Source of the DNA: Pseudomonas syringae
Lineage (GTDB): Bacteria > Pseudomonadota > Gammaproteobacteria > Pseudomonadales > Pseudomonadaceae
NCBI RefSeq assembly: GCF_001698815.1
Contig: NZ_LGSI01000044.1
Location: 32,869-96,868 of the forward strand
Direction: 5' to 3'
DNA: 64,000 bases
The translations under genes were made by a program, and so were the position numbers. The notes beneath the pieces are model-generated. The model did not search any database and had not been told where the DNA came from. It saw only the letters and a program-made list of their open reading frames with translations. Below, one piece after another: positions 47,304-55,509 of the stretch (positions are counted from its first letter, which is position 1; each line of letters begins with the position of its first letter).

Positions 47304-48086
47304 ATGGCACTTAACGAAAAACAACAACAAGCCAGGGATGCCTTTGAGCGTAGTGGCGGGACCTGGAACCCAGCGTGGGAAAGCATCCTGCGCCTGGACC
47401 CCGGCTTTCTCGAAGCCTATGCCGATTTCGCCGCCGTGCCGTGGCAGAAGAACCATCTGGAACACAAGGTCAAGGCGTTCATCGGCATTGCTGCCAGTGC
47501 TGCGGCGACGCACTTGTTTCAACCGGGCATTCACGAGCATTTGCGGGTCGCCATCGCCCACGGCGCAAGCCGTGAGGAACTGATGGAAGTGCTGGAGTTG
47601 ATCAGCACCGTCGGCATCCACGCCTCGAATGTCGGGGTGCCGGTGCTGCTCGAAGTGCTGGAGGAAGAGGGCCTGCGTCATGGTCCTGAACCTCTGGATG
47701 CCCGGCGCGAAGCCCTGAAATCCAGCTTCATCGAGAATCGCGGCTACTGGCATTCGACCTGGGAAGGTTTGCTGGAACTCGACCCCGAGCTGTTCGAAGC
47801 CTACGTCGAGTTCTCCTCTGTGCCTTGGCGGACCGGCGTTCTGTCGCCGGTGGTCAAGGAATTGATGTATTGCGCCTTCGACGCCGCCGCCACGCACCTG
47901 TACGTGCCGGGCCTCAAGCTGCATATGCGCAACGCCTTGCGTTACGGCGCCAGCAAGGAACAGATCATGGAAATGCTGGAGATTGTCAGCGTGATCGGCA
48001 TTCACGGGGCGCTGGTCGCCGCGCCGATGCTGGAACACGCCTGGGGCGAAGCCGCCCAGCCAGCCAGTCCGAACCCAGACCTCTAG
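47304..48086 (+). CDS. Tandem carboxymuconolactone-decarboxylase-domain protein
   Basis: The 260-residue protein contains two CMD domains, about 30-120 and 155-245, each with a similar helix pattern (ATHLFQPGIHEHLRVAIAHG and ATHLYVPGLKLHMRNALRYG). Only one cysteine is visible (MYCAF), so the CxxC of AhpD-type peroxidases is absent and a redox role is unlikely. The repeated AATHL-PG-H patterns suggest both domains may be catalytic, or one is a pseudo-domain. AGAGGAG precedes the ATG. Confidence 0.82.
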   Translation: MALNEKQQQARDAFERSGGTWNPAWESILRLDPGFLEAYADFAAVPWQKNHLEHKVKAFIGIAASAAATHLFQPGIHEHLRVAIAHGASREELMEVLELISTVGIHASNVGVPVLLEVLEEEGLRHGPEPLDARREALKSSFIENRGYWHSTWEGLLELDPELFEAYVEFSSVPWRTGVLSPVVKELMYCAFDAAATHLYVPGLKLHMRNALRYGASKEQIMEMLEIVSVIGIHGALVAAPMLEHAWGEAAQPASPNPDL

Positions 48087-48107
48087 CCCTAATCAATCGG
48101 AGTCGAC

Positions 48108-48956
48108 ATGAACAATAACAATCCGACGACCGCAGCAAAGCCGAACTGGAACCATCCCGAAGTAATCGTGGTGCGCTACGGCACTCGGCAGACCAGCAAA
48201 AGCGAGTGCTACTACAACTTCCGCGCCTACCGTGAGCCGGACGAAGAAATCACCATGGATTACTTCTTCTGGATCTTCCGCAACGACGAGCAAGTCATCG
48301 TCATCGACACCGGTTTCAGCCCGGAAGCGGCGCTGGCACGCAAGCGCCAACCGGTGGTCAAGCCAGCCGATGCGCTGGCGCGACTGGGTATCGACCCAGC
48401 GGATGTGAAGCTGCTGGTGCTGACTCACGCGCACTATGATCACGCCGGTAACCTGGGCCTGTATCCCAACGCGCAAATCGTCATGTCCCGGCGCGAGTTC
48501 GAGTTCTGGGGCACCGATATGGGCAAGCGCCCGCAGTACGCCCATCACATTGATCCGCTGGACATCCAGCGCATTCAGGCCTTGGCAGACGCGGGGCGCA
48601 TCACCTTGCTGGACGAGCCGCGCAACACGCTGATCCCCGGCATTGAATTGCACGAGCTCGGCGGCCATACGCCGGGGCAACTGGCGGTGGTCATCGAAAT
48701 GCCTGAAGGGCCGGTGATCCTGGCCTCCGACGCCATTCACTATTACGACGAGATGGAACAGGATCGTCCGTTCGCGGTGCTCGACAGCCTGGCGGACATG
48801 TATCAAGGCTACGTGCAAATCCGCGAATGGCTGCTGCGGCCCGGCGCGGTGATGATTCCCGGCCATGACCCGGACGTGATGAACCGCTTCGCCGCCGTTG
48901 ATCCTGCCGATCCGGCGTTCGCCGTGCGTATTGGTGCCAGCGGAGCGGGCGTATGA
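48108..48956 (+). CDS. Metallo-beta-lactamase-fold hydrolase, N-acyl-homoserine-lactonase-like
   Basis: The 282-residue protein has the MBL metal site THAHYDHAGN (His107, His109, Asp111, His112), a later His in LGGHTPGQLAVV and Asp in LASDAIHYYD. Its closest recognisable group is the AHL lactonase family, enzymes that open gamma-lactone rings. Within a catabolic operon it probably opens a substrate lactone rather than a signal, but quorum quenching cannot be excluded. It overlaps the SDR gene by four bases. Confidence 0.85.
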   Translation: MNNNNPTTAAKPNWNHPEVIVVRYGTRQTSKSECYYNFRAYREPDEEITMDYFFWIFRNDEQVIVIDTGFSPEAALARKRQPVVKPADALARLGIDPADVKLLVLTHAHYDHAGNLGLYPNAQIVMSRREFEFWGTDMGKRPQYAHHIDPLDIQRIQALADAGRITLLDEPRNTLIPGIELHELGGHTPGQLAVVIEMPEGPVILASDAIHYYDEMEQDRPFAVLDSLADMYQGYVQIREWLLRPGAVMIPGHDPDVMNRFAAVDPADPAFAVRIGASGAGV

Positions 48957-49720
48957 AGGGCAAGCGGGCGCTGGTCACCGGCTCGTCAAACGGGCTCGGC
49001 CTGGCCATGGCTCAAGGTCTGGCGGCAGCGGGGTGTGACGTGGTGCTGCACGGGCTTGAGTCGACGGCAGACATGCACGCGACCTGCGCGGATTTGGCGC
49101 AGCAATATGGCGTGGCGATCAGCTATGTGCAGGCGGATCTGTCGCACGCCTCGGGCGTCGAGACAATGCTCGACGCGGCGGGCGCTGTTGACGTGCTGAT
49201 CAATAACGCCGTGGTGCGGCACTTTTCGCCTATCGAGGACTTCCCGTTGGAGCGCTGGGATCAGGCGCTCGCGGTAAACCTGACGGCAGCGTTTCGCGCG
49301 GTACAGCTGAGTTTGCCTGGCATGCGCGCACGGGGCTGGGGGCGGATCTTCAATATGTCTTCGGCCTATGGTTCGCGGGCGATTGCCAACCGTATCGATT
49401 ACGTGACCACCAAGACCGCGCTGCTGGGTTTTACCCGCGCGGTTGCCTTGGAAACCCTGGGGCAGGGCATCACTTGCAATGCGGTTTGCCCAGGCTCGGT
49501 GCTGACGCCGAATATCGAAGGGCGGCTGACCGATCTGATGGCGCGCCAGCAGCTGGACCGGGCGACCGCGACACGGGAGTTTCTGCTCGGCAAGCAGGGC
49601 ACCGGTCGCTTTGTCGACGCGGCGCATGTGGCGGACTTGATCGTGTTTTTGTGCAGTGATTCCGGGGCATCGATTACCGGCGCGACCTTGCCGGTGGACG
49701 ATGGCTGGTTGGCGGGATGA
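48953..49720 (+). CDS. SDR-family dehydrogenase, 3-hydroxybutyrate-dehydrogenase-like
   Basis: The 255-residue protein has TGSSNGLGLAMAQGLA (cofactor), INNAVVRHFSPIEDF, Ser in NMSSAYGSRAIAN and YVTTKTALLGFTRA (YxxxK). The usual NNAG is changed to NNAV. It resembles 3-hydroxybutyrate dehydrogenases, which oxidise a beta-hydroxy acid to the keto acid. Its start overlaps the lactonase stop by four bases, and the two steps may be sequential: lactone opening, then oxidation of the freed hydroxyl. Confidence 0.85.
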   Translation: MKGKRALVTGSSNGLGLAMAQGLAAAGCDVVLHGLESTADMHATCADLAQQYGVAISYVQADLSHASGVETMLDAAGAVDVLINNAVVRHFSPIEDFPLERWDQALAVNLTAAFRAVQLSLPGMRARGWGRIFNMSSAYGSRAIANRIDYVTTKTALLGFTRAVALETLGQGITCNAVCPGSVLTPNIEGRLTDLMARQQLDRATATREFLLGKQGTGRFVDAAHVADLIVFLCSDSGASITGATLPVDDGWLAG

Positions 49721-49767
49721 GGTCGGCTGACAGCACCATCACAATCTCCCCGAACAACGGAGGCACC

Positions 49768-51111
49768 ATGCAGGCTCCTGCTGTCACACGCCCGCTGTGT
49801 GAATTCATTGCACATACGACCTGGGCCGATATTCCGCCTGACGTTCGTCACGAAGCCAAACGCGCGCTGGTCAATTATTTCGCGGTGGCGCTGGCGGGCT
49901 GCAACGATCCGGACGTGACCAAGGCGGTCATGCTGTTCCAGCGATTCAGCGCAGGGGTCGACGCGCAGGTGATTGGCCGCTCGGAGTCACTGGACATCCT
50001 CAATGCCGCGTCGCTCAACGCCATGAGCGCCAATGTCTTCGACTTCGACGACACGCACATTCCGACCATCATTCACCCGACTGCGCCGGTCGCTGCGGCG
50101 CTGTTCGCCCTGGCGGAAACCCGAACCTTCACCGGCGAGCAACTGTTGCTGGCGTTCGTTCTGGGCGTGGAAGTCGAATGTCGTCTGGGCGTGTCGATTT
50201 CCCCCGAACATTACCGCCGAGGCTGGCATATCACCTCGACCTGTGGCGTGTTCGGTGCCGCCGCCGCAGTCGGCAAGCTGCTTGATCTGACCGCCCAACA
50301 GCTGGTCTGGGCCATGGGCAATGCCAGCGCGCAGGCTTCCGGGCTGGTGGAAACATTGGGCAGCGCGGCAAAAAGCATCGGCGTCGGCAATGCCGCACGC
50401 AACGGCCTGGTTTCGGCGTTGCTGGCGCAGGACGGTTTCAGCGGACCTGAATTGCCCCTCGAAGGCGAGCGCGGGTTTCTCAAGGTCATGGGCGAAAATC
50501 CCGACTTTGCCGGGATAACCCAAGGCCTGGGCGAACGCTGGGCCTTGCGCGCTAACACCTATAAACCCTATCCGTGCGGCGTGGTGTTGAACCCGGTGAT
50601 CGAAGCCTGCCTGGAATTGTCCCGGGAGCGGCGGTGGGAATTGCCGGACCTCACCCGTATCGAACTGACCGGCCATCCGCTGCTGCGTCAGCGAACCGAT
50701 CGCCCGAATATTCAGTCCGGGCGTGAATCGCAGGTCAGCGCGCAACACGCGGTCGCGGTCGTCCTGGCCAGCGGGCGCGCGGGTCTTGCCGAATTCAGCG
50801 ACGCGGCAGTTGCGGACAGCAATCTGCGCGCCCTGTATCCGCTGCTGCACTTTATCGACGATGCCGACTATGCCGTTGAGTCGGCACAGGTCCGGCTGTT
50901 TTTCCGGTCCGGCGAAATCCTCAGTCACCGCATCGACGTGTCACTGGGCAGCCTGGGCGCGCCACTGGGCGATGAAACACTGGAAAACAAACTCCGCGAG
51001 CTGGCCCGCTACGGCGGCTCGACCTGCGCGCCACAGCCGCTGATTGATGCGCTGTGGTCTCTGCAACACGCCAGCGACGCCAGCGCTGTCATGCGCCTGG
51101 CGCGCGGCTAA
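49768..51111 (+). CDS. MmgE/PrpD-family protein
   Basis: The 447-residue protein belongs to the family of 2-methylcitrate dehydratase, cis-aconitate decarboxylase and related enzymes: FDFDDTHIPTIIHPTAPVAA (about 89-108), GWHITSTCGVFGAAAAVGKL and the late TYKPYPCGVVLNPVIEAC. It may dehydrate or isomerise a tricarboxylic or hydroxy acid intermediate. The ATG at 49768 has GGAGG upstream; an earlier ATG at 49717 overlaps the SDR stop and is a possible alternative. Confidence 0.85.
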   Translation: MQAPAVTRPLCEFIAHTTWADIPPDVRHEAKRALVNYFAVALAGCNDPDVTKAVMLFQRFSAGVDAQVIGRSESLDILNAASLNAMSANVFDFDDTHIPTIIHPTAPVAAALFALAETRTFTGEQLLLAFVLGVEVECRLGVSISPEHYRRGWHITSTCGVFGAAAAVGKLLDLTAQQLVWAMGNASAQASGLVETLGSAAKSIGVGNAARNGLVSALLAQDGFSGPELPLEGERGFLKVMGENPDFAGITQGLGERWALRANTYKPYPCGVVLNPVIEACLELSRERRWELPDLTRIELTGHPLLRQRTDRPNIQSGRESQVSAQHAVAVVLASGRAGLAEFSDAAVADSNLRALYPLLHFIDDADYAVESAQVRLFFRSGEILSHRIDVSLGSLGAPLGDETLENKLRELARYGGSTCAPQPLIDALWSLQHASDASAVMRLARG

Positions 51112-51130
51112 CCTCATTCAGGAAATTGAT

Positions 51131-52012
51131 ATGACAGACCAACCACTGGGTTTCATTGGCGTCGGCATCATGGGGCGGCCCATGGCCCGACGTCTGCTGG
51201 AAAAAGGCCATTCGCTGGTGATCTTTGACAAGGACCCGGCAGCCCTGGCCGAGCTTTCCGGCCTGGGCGCGCGGGTTGCCGACAGCGCCCGGGAAGTGGC
51301 CGACAGCGCCAAAATCGTCTTCACCAGCCTGCCCAGCCCGGCGATCTTCAAAGCCGTGGCGTTAGGGCCGGAAGGTATCGTCGAAGGCAAGGCGGTGCGT
51401 ATTCTGGTCGACCTTTCCACCGTGGGCTCCCGCGCCGAACAGGAAGTTGCAGCCGGTTTGCTCAAGCACGACATTGAAACCGTCGACGCGCCCATCAGCG
51501 GCGGCGCGGCCGGGGCGAGCACAGGCACCCTGGCAATGATGGTCGCCGGCAAGCCCGAAGCCGTCGCGCAAGTGCGTGCGTTGTTCGACGTGTTCGGCAA
51601 AGTCTTCATCGTCGGCGAACAACCCGGTCAAGGCCAGTTGCTGAAACTGCTCAACAACATGCTCTCGACCACCGCGTTCGCGATTACCTCGGAAGCTTTC
51701 GTCGCGGGCGTCAAAGGCGGACTCGACCCGCAGGTGATGATGGACGTGATCAATGCCGGCAGCGGCAAGAATGGCGCGACGCTGGACAAGTTTCCCAAAC
51801 ACGTTCTGCCTGGCACCTTCGATTTCGGCTTCCCGATTTCCAGTGTGTGCAAGGACATCGGCCTGGCCATCGAGGAGTGCCAGGCGCTGGGTGTACCAAT
51901 GTGGCTGGGCAATTCTGCGCGGCAACTGTGGAACGTTGCCGCCCGGCAGGATGGCGGGGAACGCGACCTGACCGAACTGGTGCGCACCGTTGAAAGCTGG
52001 TCGAAGGATTGA
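51131..52012 (+). CDS. Beta-hydroxyacid dehydrogenase (3-hydroxyisobutyrate dehydrogenase family), copy 3
   Basis: The 293-residue protein has GFIGVGIMGRPMARRL (7-22), DAPISGG (119-125) and catalytic Lys172 followed by Asn175-Asn176 in GQGQLLKLLNNM. It is the last gene of the cluster, 19 bases after the MmgE/PrpD gene, and ends 13 bases from the convergent catR. AGGAAATTGAT precedes ATG 51131. It is as different from copy 1 as from copy 2. Confidence 0.87.
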   Translation: MTDQPLGFIGVGIMGRPMARRLLEKGHSLVIFDKDPAALAELSGLGARVADSAREVADSAKIVFTSLPSPAIFKAVALGPEGIVEGKAVRILVDLSTVGSRAEQEVAAGLLKHDIETVDAPISGGAAGASTGTLAMMVAGKPEAVAQVRALFDVFGKVFIVGEQPGQGQLLKLLNNMLSTTAFAITSEAFVAGVKGGLDPQVMMDVINAGSGKNGATLDKFPKHVLPGTFDFGFPISSVCKDIGLAIEECQALGVPMWLGNSARQLWNVAARQDGGERDLTELVRTVESWSKD

Positions 52013-52025
52013 TCGCCCGCGTCCG

Positions 52026-52892
52026 TTATTTTTTGCTCAGCAACTCCAGGCATTGCTGGAGCACGGGCGAGACGTCTCCGGCGCGATAGCTGACCACGAT
52101 GGGCGAAGTCGCGCTGCTGTCCAGCAGCGACGTATAGCCAATGTCGTCGCGGTGCAGGCGTTGTACCGAGGCGGGAACCAAGGTGATGCCGATGCCCGCC
52201 GCGACCAGGCCGATGGCGGTCTGCATCTCGTTGACGGTTTGCGCGACGCGGATGCGCAAGCCTTGTCCGGCAAATATCCCCAGCACATGATCGGCGTAAC
52301 TCGGCCGCGGGCTGCCTGGATACAGCACAAAAGGTTCGGCCGCCAGTTGCTTGAGGGTCGCCGGGCCCGCCAGCAATGGATGCCCGGCGGGTAACGCTGC
52401 GACCAGCGGATCTTCCCGAAGAATCTGCTGGGTGATCGCCGGGTCATCAAACAGCAGCCGTCCGAAACCGACGTCGATGCGTCCACTTTTCAGGGCTTCG
52501 AGTTGCTGCAAGGTGATCAGCTCGGATAAGCCCAGCTCGATGTCACCCAGGGCGCGCAGGCGGCGGATCAGGTCCGGCAACGCGCCATACAACGTCGAAG
52601 GCGCAAAACCGATGCCCAGCCAGCGTTTCTCGCCTGCCGCCACGCGTCGGGTGTCGTCGCTGATGCGCGCCAGCTGCTCCAGCAACTGGCTGGAATGCTC
52701 GTGAAAGAATCGGCCCGCGTCGGTCAGCCGTAGCGGTCTTGAACGTTCCAGCAGCGCGACGCCCAACTCGTCTTCCAGTTGCTGGATCTGTCTACTTAGA
52801 GGCGGCTGGGCAATGTTCAGCTGTTCGGCGGCACGGGTGAAATTAAGGGTCTGGGCGAGCACCCTGAAATAGCGTAAATGACGAAGCTCCAC
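52026..52892 (-). CDS. catR: LysR-family regulator of catechol breakdown
   Basis: CatR-type activator that responds to cis,cis-muconate. The 288-residue protein has the winged helix with LAQTLNFTRAAEQLNIAQPP and LSRQIQQLEDELGVALLERS, typical of the CatM/BenM/CatR group, and the effector domain. It is divergent from catB, the normal arrangement. The start is a GTG at 52892 with GGAGG just upstream; the ATAC-N7-GTAT box overlaps this ribosome site. Confidence 0.88.
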   Translation of the reverse strand: MELRHLRYFRVLAQTLNFTRAAEQLNIAQPPLSRQIQQLEDELGVALLERSRPLRLTDAGRFFHEHSSQLLEQLARISDDTRRVAAGEKRWLGIGFAPSTLYGALPDLIRRLRALGDIELGLSELITLQQLEALKSGRIDVGFGRLLFDDPAITQQILREDPLVAALPAGHPLLAGPATLKQLAAEPFVLYPGSPRPSYADHVLGIFAGQGLRIRVAQTVNEMQTAIGLVAAGIGITLVPASVQRLHRDDIGYTSLLDSSATSPIVVSYRAGDVSPVLQQCLELLSKK

Positions 52893-52893
52893 G

Positions 52894-52908
52894 ATACCTC
52901 CAGGGTAT
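52894..52908. promoter_or_regulatory. CatM/BenM-type LysR box between catR and catB
   Basis: ATAC-N7-GTAT, the consensus of the CatM/BenM group, with arms extended to ATACC/GGTAT. It lies 87 bases before the catB start, a suitable position for activation, and covers the catR ribosome site, which would allow autorepression. Confidence 0.75.
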
Positions 52909-52994
52909 TAAGCGAGACCTAATCAATATTGGACGGTGTTGTTCTCCAGCGTCAATCTCTGCGTAAGACAAATAAAACGTAGATGGACACGCCC

Positions 52995-54116
52995 ATGACT
53001 GCCATTACCATCGAACGCTTCGATACCCAGATCGTCGACTTGCCCACCATACGCCCGCACAAGCTGGCGATGCACACCATGCACGGCCAGACGCTGGTCA
53101 TCCTGCGCATCTATTGCAGCGACGGGATCGTCGGCATCGGCGAAGCCACCACCATCGGTGGCCTGGCTTACGCCGGGGAAAGCCCGGAAAGCATCAAGGT
53201 CAACCTGGACAAGTGGTTTGCGCCGCTGCTCATCGGTCAGAATGCCAGCAACCTCAACGCTGCGATGCAAAGGGTCGATCACGCCATTCGAGGCAATACC
53301 TTCGCCCGCTCGGCGGTGGAAACGGCGTTGCTTGACGCACTCGGCAAGCGCCTTGGCCTGCCGGTTGCCGAAGTGCTCGGCGGGCGGGTGCGCGACGGGG
53401 TCGAGGTCGCCTGGACCCTGGCCAGTGGCGACACCAACCGGGATATCGAGGAAGCCGAGCGCATGCTCGATATCCGCCGTCACCGGCACTTCAAACTGAA
53501 GATCGGCGCGGGCGAACCGGCGCGCGACATCGCTCACGTCGCGGCGATCAAGCGCGCATTGGGTGATCGCGCCAGTGTGCGCGTCGACATTAATCAGGCG
53601 TGGAGCGAGGCCGTCGCGGTGCGTGCCTGTCGATTATTGGCCGATGCGGGCGTGGAGCTGATCGAGCAACCGCTGTCGCGGCATGATCGCGCCGGGATGG
53701 TCCGGTTGAGCGCCCACAGCCCGATTCCGTTGATGGCCGACGAAGCCATCGAGTCGGTGCAGGACAGCTTTGCCCTGGCGCAAATGGGCGCCGCTTCGAT
53801 TTTTGCCCTGAAGATTGCCAAGACCGGTGGCCCGCTGGCGGTGTTGCGCACGGCGGCCATCGCCCAGGCGGCGGGCATCGGCCTGTACGGCGGCACCATG
53901 CTCGAAGGCAGCGTCGGCACGCTGGCAGCCGCCCATGCCTTTGCCACGCTGGACAAGCTTGAATGGCACACCGAACTGTTCGGGCCGCTGTTGCTGACCG
54001 AAGACATTCTGGTCGAGCCACCGGTCTACCGGGATTTCCAACTGCTGATTCCGCGCACGCCGGGCCTCGGACTGGAACTGGACGAAGAACGCCTGGCGCG
54101 CTTCGCCCGCCACTGA
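52995..54116 (+). CDS. catB: Muconate cycloisomerase
   Basis: Converts cis,cis-muconate to (+)-muconolactone. The 373-residue member of the enolase superfamily follows P. putida CatB closely: LPTIRPHKLAMHTM, GIGEATTIGGLAY, catalytic lysines in HFKLKIG (Lys167 and Lys169), metal ligands beginning at Asp198 in VDIN, and ESVQDSFALAQMGAASIFAL. ATG 52995 gives the family start; an in-frame ATG four codons upstream has a weaker site. First gene of catBCA, driven from the divergent CatR-controlled promoter. Confidence 0.94.
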   Translation: MTAITIERFDTQIVDLPTIRPHKLAMHTMHGQTLVILRIYCSDGIVGIGEATTIGGLAYAGESPESIKVNLDKWFAPLLIGQNASNLNAAMQRVDHAIRGNTFARSAVETALLDALGKRLGLPVAEVLGGRVRDGVEVAWTLASGDTNRDIEEAERMLDIRRHRHFKLKIGAGEPARDIAHVAAIKRALGDRASVRVDINQAWSEAVAVRACRLLADAGVELIEQPLSRHDRAGMVRLSAHSPIPLMADEAIESVQDSFALAQMGAASIFALKIAKTGGPLAVLRTAAIAQAAGIGLYGGTMLEGSVGTLAAAHAFATLDKLEWHTELFGPLLLTEDILVEPPVYRDFQLLIPRTPGLGLELDEERLARFARH

Positions 54117-54169
54117 TTCGCGACGACTTTGCAAAAGAAACCTGCCCTACACAAGAGGACACCCACGCC

Positions 54170-54460
54170 ATGCTTTTTCACGTGCGCATGACCGTTAAAC
54201 TCCCTGTCGACATGCCCGCCGAGCAGTCTGCCCGGCTCAAGGCCGATGAAAAGGAACTCGCCCAGCGCCTGCAACAAGAGGGTACCTGGCGTCACCTTTG
54301 GCGCATCGCCGGGCTCTATGCCAACGTCAGCGTATTCGACGTGGCGGATGCCCAGGCGCTGCACGACACGCTGATGCAACTGCCGCTTTATCCGTACATG
54401 GAAATCGAAGTCATGGCGCTGTGTCGGCATCCGTCTTCGATTCATGCCGACGACCGCTGA
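54170..54460 (+). CDS. catC: Muconolactone delta-isomerase
   Basis: Isomerises muconolactone to 3-oxoadipate enol-lactone. The 96-residue product begins MLFHVRMTVKLPVDMPAEQS and ends in the typical LYPYMEIEVMALCRHPSSI segment. It forms a decamer in known members. The start follows an AAGAGGA ribosome site and lies 53 bases after catB. Confidence 0.95.
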   Translation: MLFHVRMTVKLPVDMPAEQSARLKADEKELAQRLQQEGTWRHLWRIAGLYANVSVFDVADAQALHDTLMQLPLYPYMEIEVMALCRHPSSIHADDR

Positions 54461-54511
54461 GTTCGTTTCCGCAACTGCTACATCACAAGAACAATGATGA
54501 GGACAACCGCC

Positions 54512-55417
54512 ATGACTATCCGTATTTCCCAGACCGCACAGGTTCAGCAGTTTCTCGAAGGTGCTGCCGGTTTCGACCAGCCAGCGGGCAGCCAGCGCAT
54601 GAAGAATGTGGTCCATCGGGTGTTGAACGACACCGTCAAAATCATCGAAGACCTGCAGATTACGCCCGAAGAATTCTGGAAAGCCGTCAACTATCTCAAC
54701 GAGTTGGGCAGCCGTCAGGAAGCCGGATTGCTCGTGGCCGGTCTCGGCCTTGAGCACTACCTCGACTTGCTGATGGACGCCGAAGACGAGCAGGCCGGCC
54801 ATGTCGGCGGCACGCCGCGCACCATCGAGGGTCCGCTGTACGTCGCAGGCGCTCCCCTGTGCGAGCACCATGCCCGGCTGGATGACGGCCAGGACGCAGG
54901 CACCGTCTTGTTCATGCGCGGCCAGGTACGTGGCACCGATGGTGCGCCGTTGGCCAACGCCATCGTTGATGTCTGGCACGCCAATACCGGCGGTACCTAT
55001 TCGTACTTCGATCCTGCGCAATCGGAATTCAACCTGCGTCGCCGCATCCAGACCGATGCTCAGGGTCGCTACGAATTCCAGAGCATCGTGCCATCCGGTT
55101 ATGGCTGCCCGCCGGATGGACCGACGCAACACTTGCTCACCCAACTGGGCCGTCATGGCCAGCGGCCCGCGCATATCCACTTCTTTATCTCGGCTCTCGG
55201 TCATCGCCACCTGACGACGCAGATCAATCTCGCCGGGGATCAATACCTGCACGACGATTTTGCCTACGCCACTCGCGATGAGCTGATCGCCGAGGTCCGT
55301 TTCAGCGACGATGCAAACGGCAGGCACGCTGAGATCGACTTCGATTTTGAATTGCAGCCAGCGGCAGAAAGCCGCGAAGAAGAACGGCATGAACGGGTGA
55401 GGGCGCTGGAAGCCTGA
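54512..55417 (+). CDS. catA: Catechol 1,2-dioxygenase
   Basis: Intradiol, Fe(III)-dependent ring cleavage of catechol to cis,cis-muconate. The 301-residue protein has the iron ligands Tyr163 in NTGGTYSYFDP, Tyr197 in PSGYG, His221 and His223 in RPAHIHFF. The N-terminal helical zipper domain precedes them. ATG 54512 lies 51 bases after catC; an upstream ATG six codons earlier is less likely. Last gene of catBCA. Confidence 0.94.
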   Translation: MTIRISQTAQVQQFLEGAAGFDQPAGSQRMKNVVHRVLNDTVKIIEDLQITPEEFWKAVNYLNELGSRQEAGLLVAGLGLEHYLDLLMDAEDEQAGHVGGTPRTIEGPLYVAGAPLCEHHARLDDGQDAGTVLFMRGQVRGTDGAPLANAIVDVWHANTGGTYSYFDPAQSEFNLRRRIQTDAQGRYEFQSIVPSGYGCPPDGPTQHLLTQLGRHGQRPAHIHFFISALGHRHLTTQINLAGDQYLHDDFAYATRDELIAEVRFSDDANGRHAEIDFDFELQPAAESREEERHERVRALEA

Positions 55418-55431
55418 AGCTTCAGTGTTTA

Positions 55432-55469
55432 AACGCTCTCGCCGGCACTTAACCGCCTGCGGGAGCGTT
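55432..55469 (+). terminator. Hairpin after catA
   Basis: AACGCTC-TCGC at 55432 pairs with GCGGGAGCGTT at 55459 (stem with one mismatch). It lies 15 bases after the catA stop. The T-tract is poor, so it is a weak terminator or an mRNA-stabilising structure between catA and benR. Confidence 0.45.
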
Positions 55470-55509
55470 CGTCGTCATGCCCGCCTGATAAAAACAAGAG
55501 AAACCAGCC

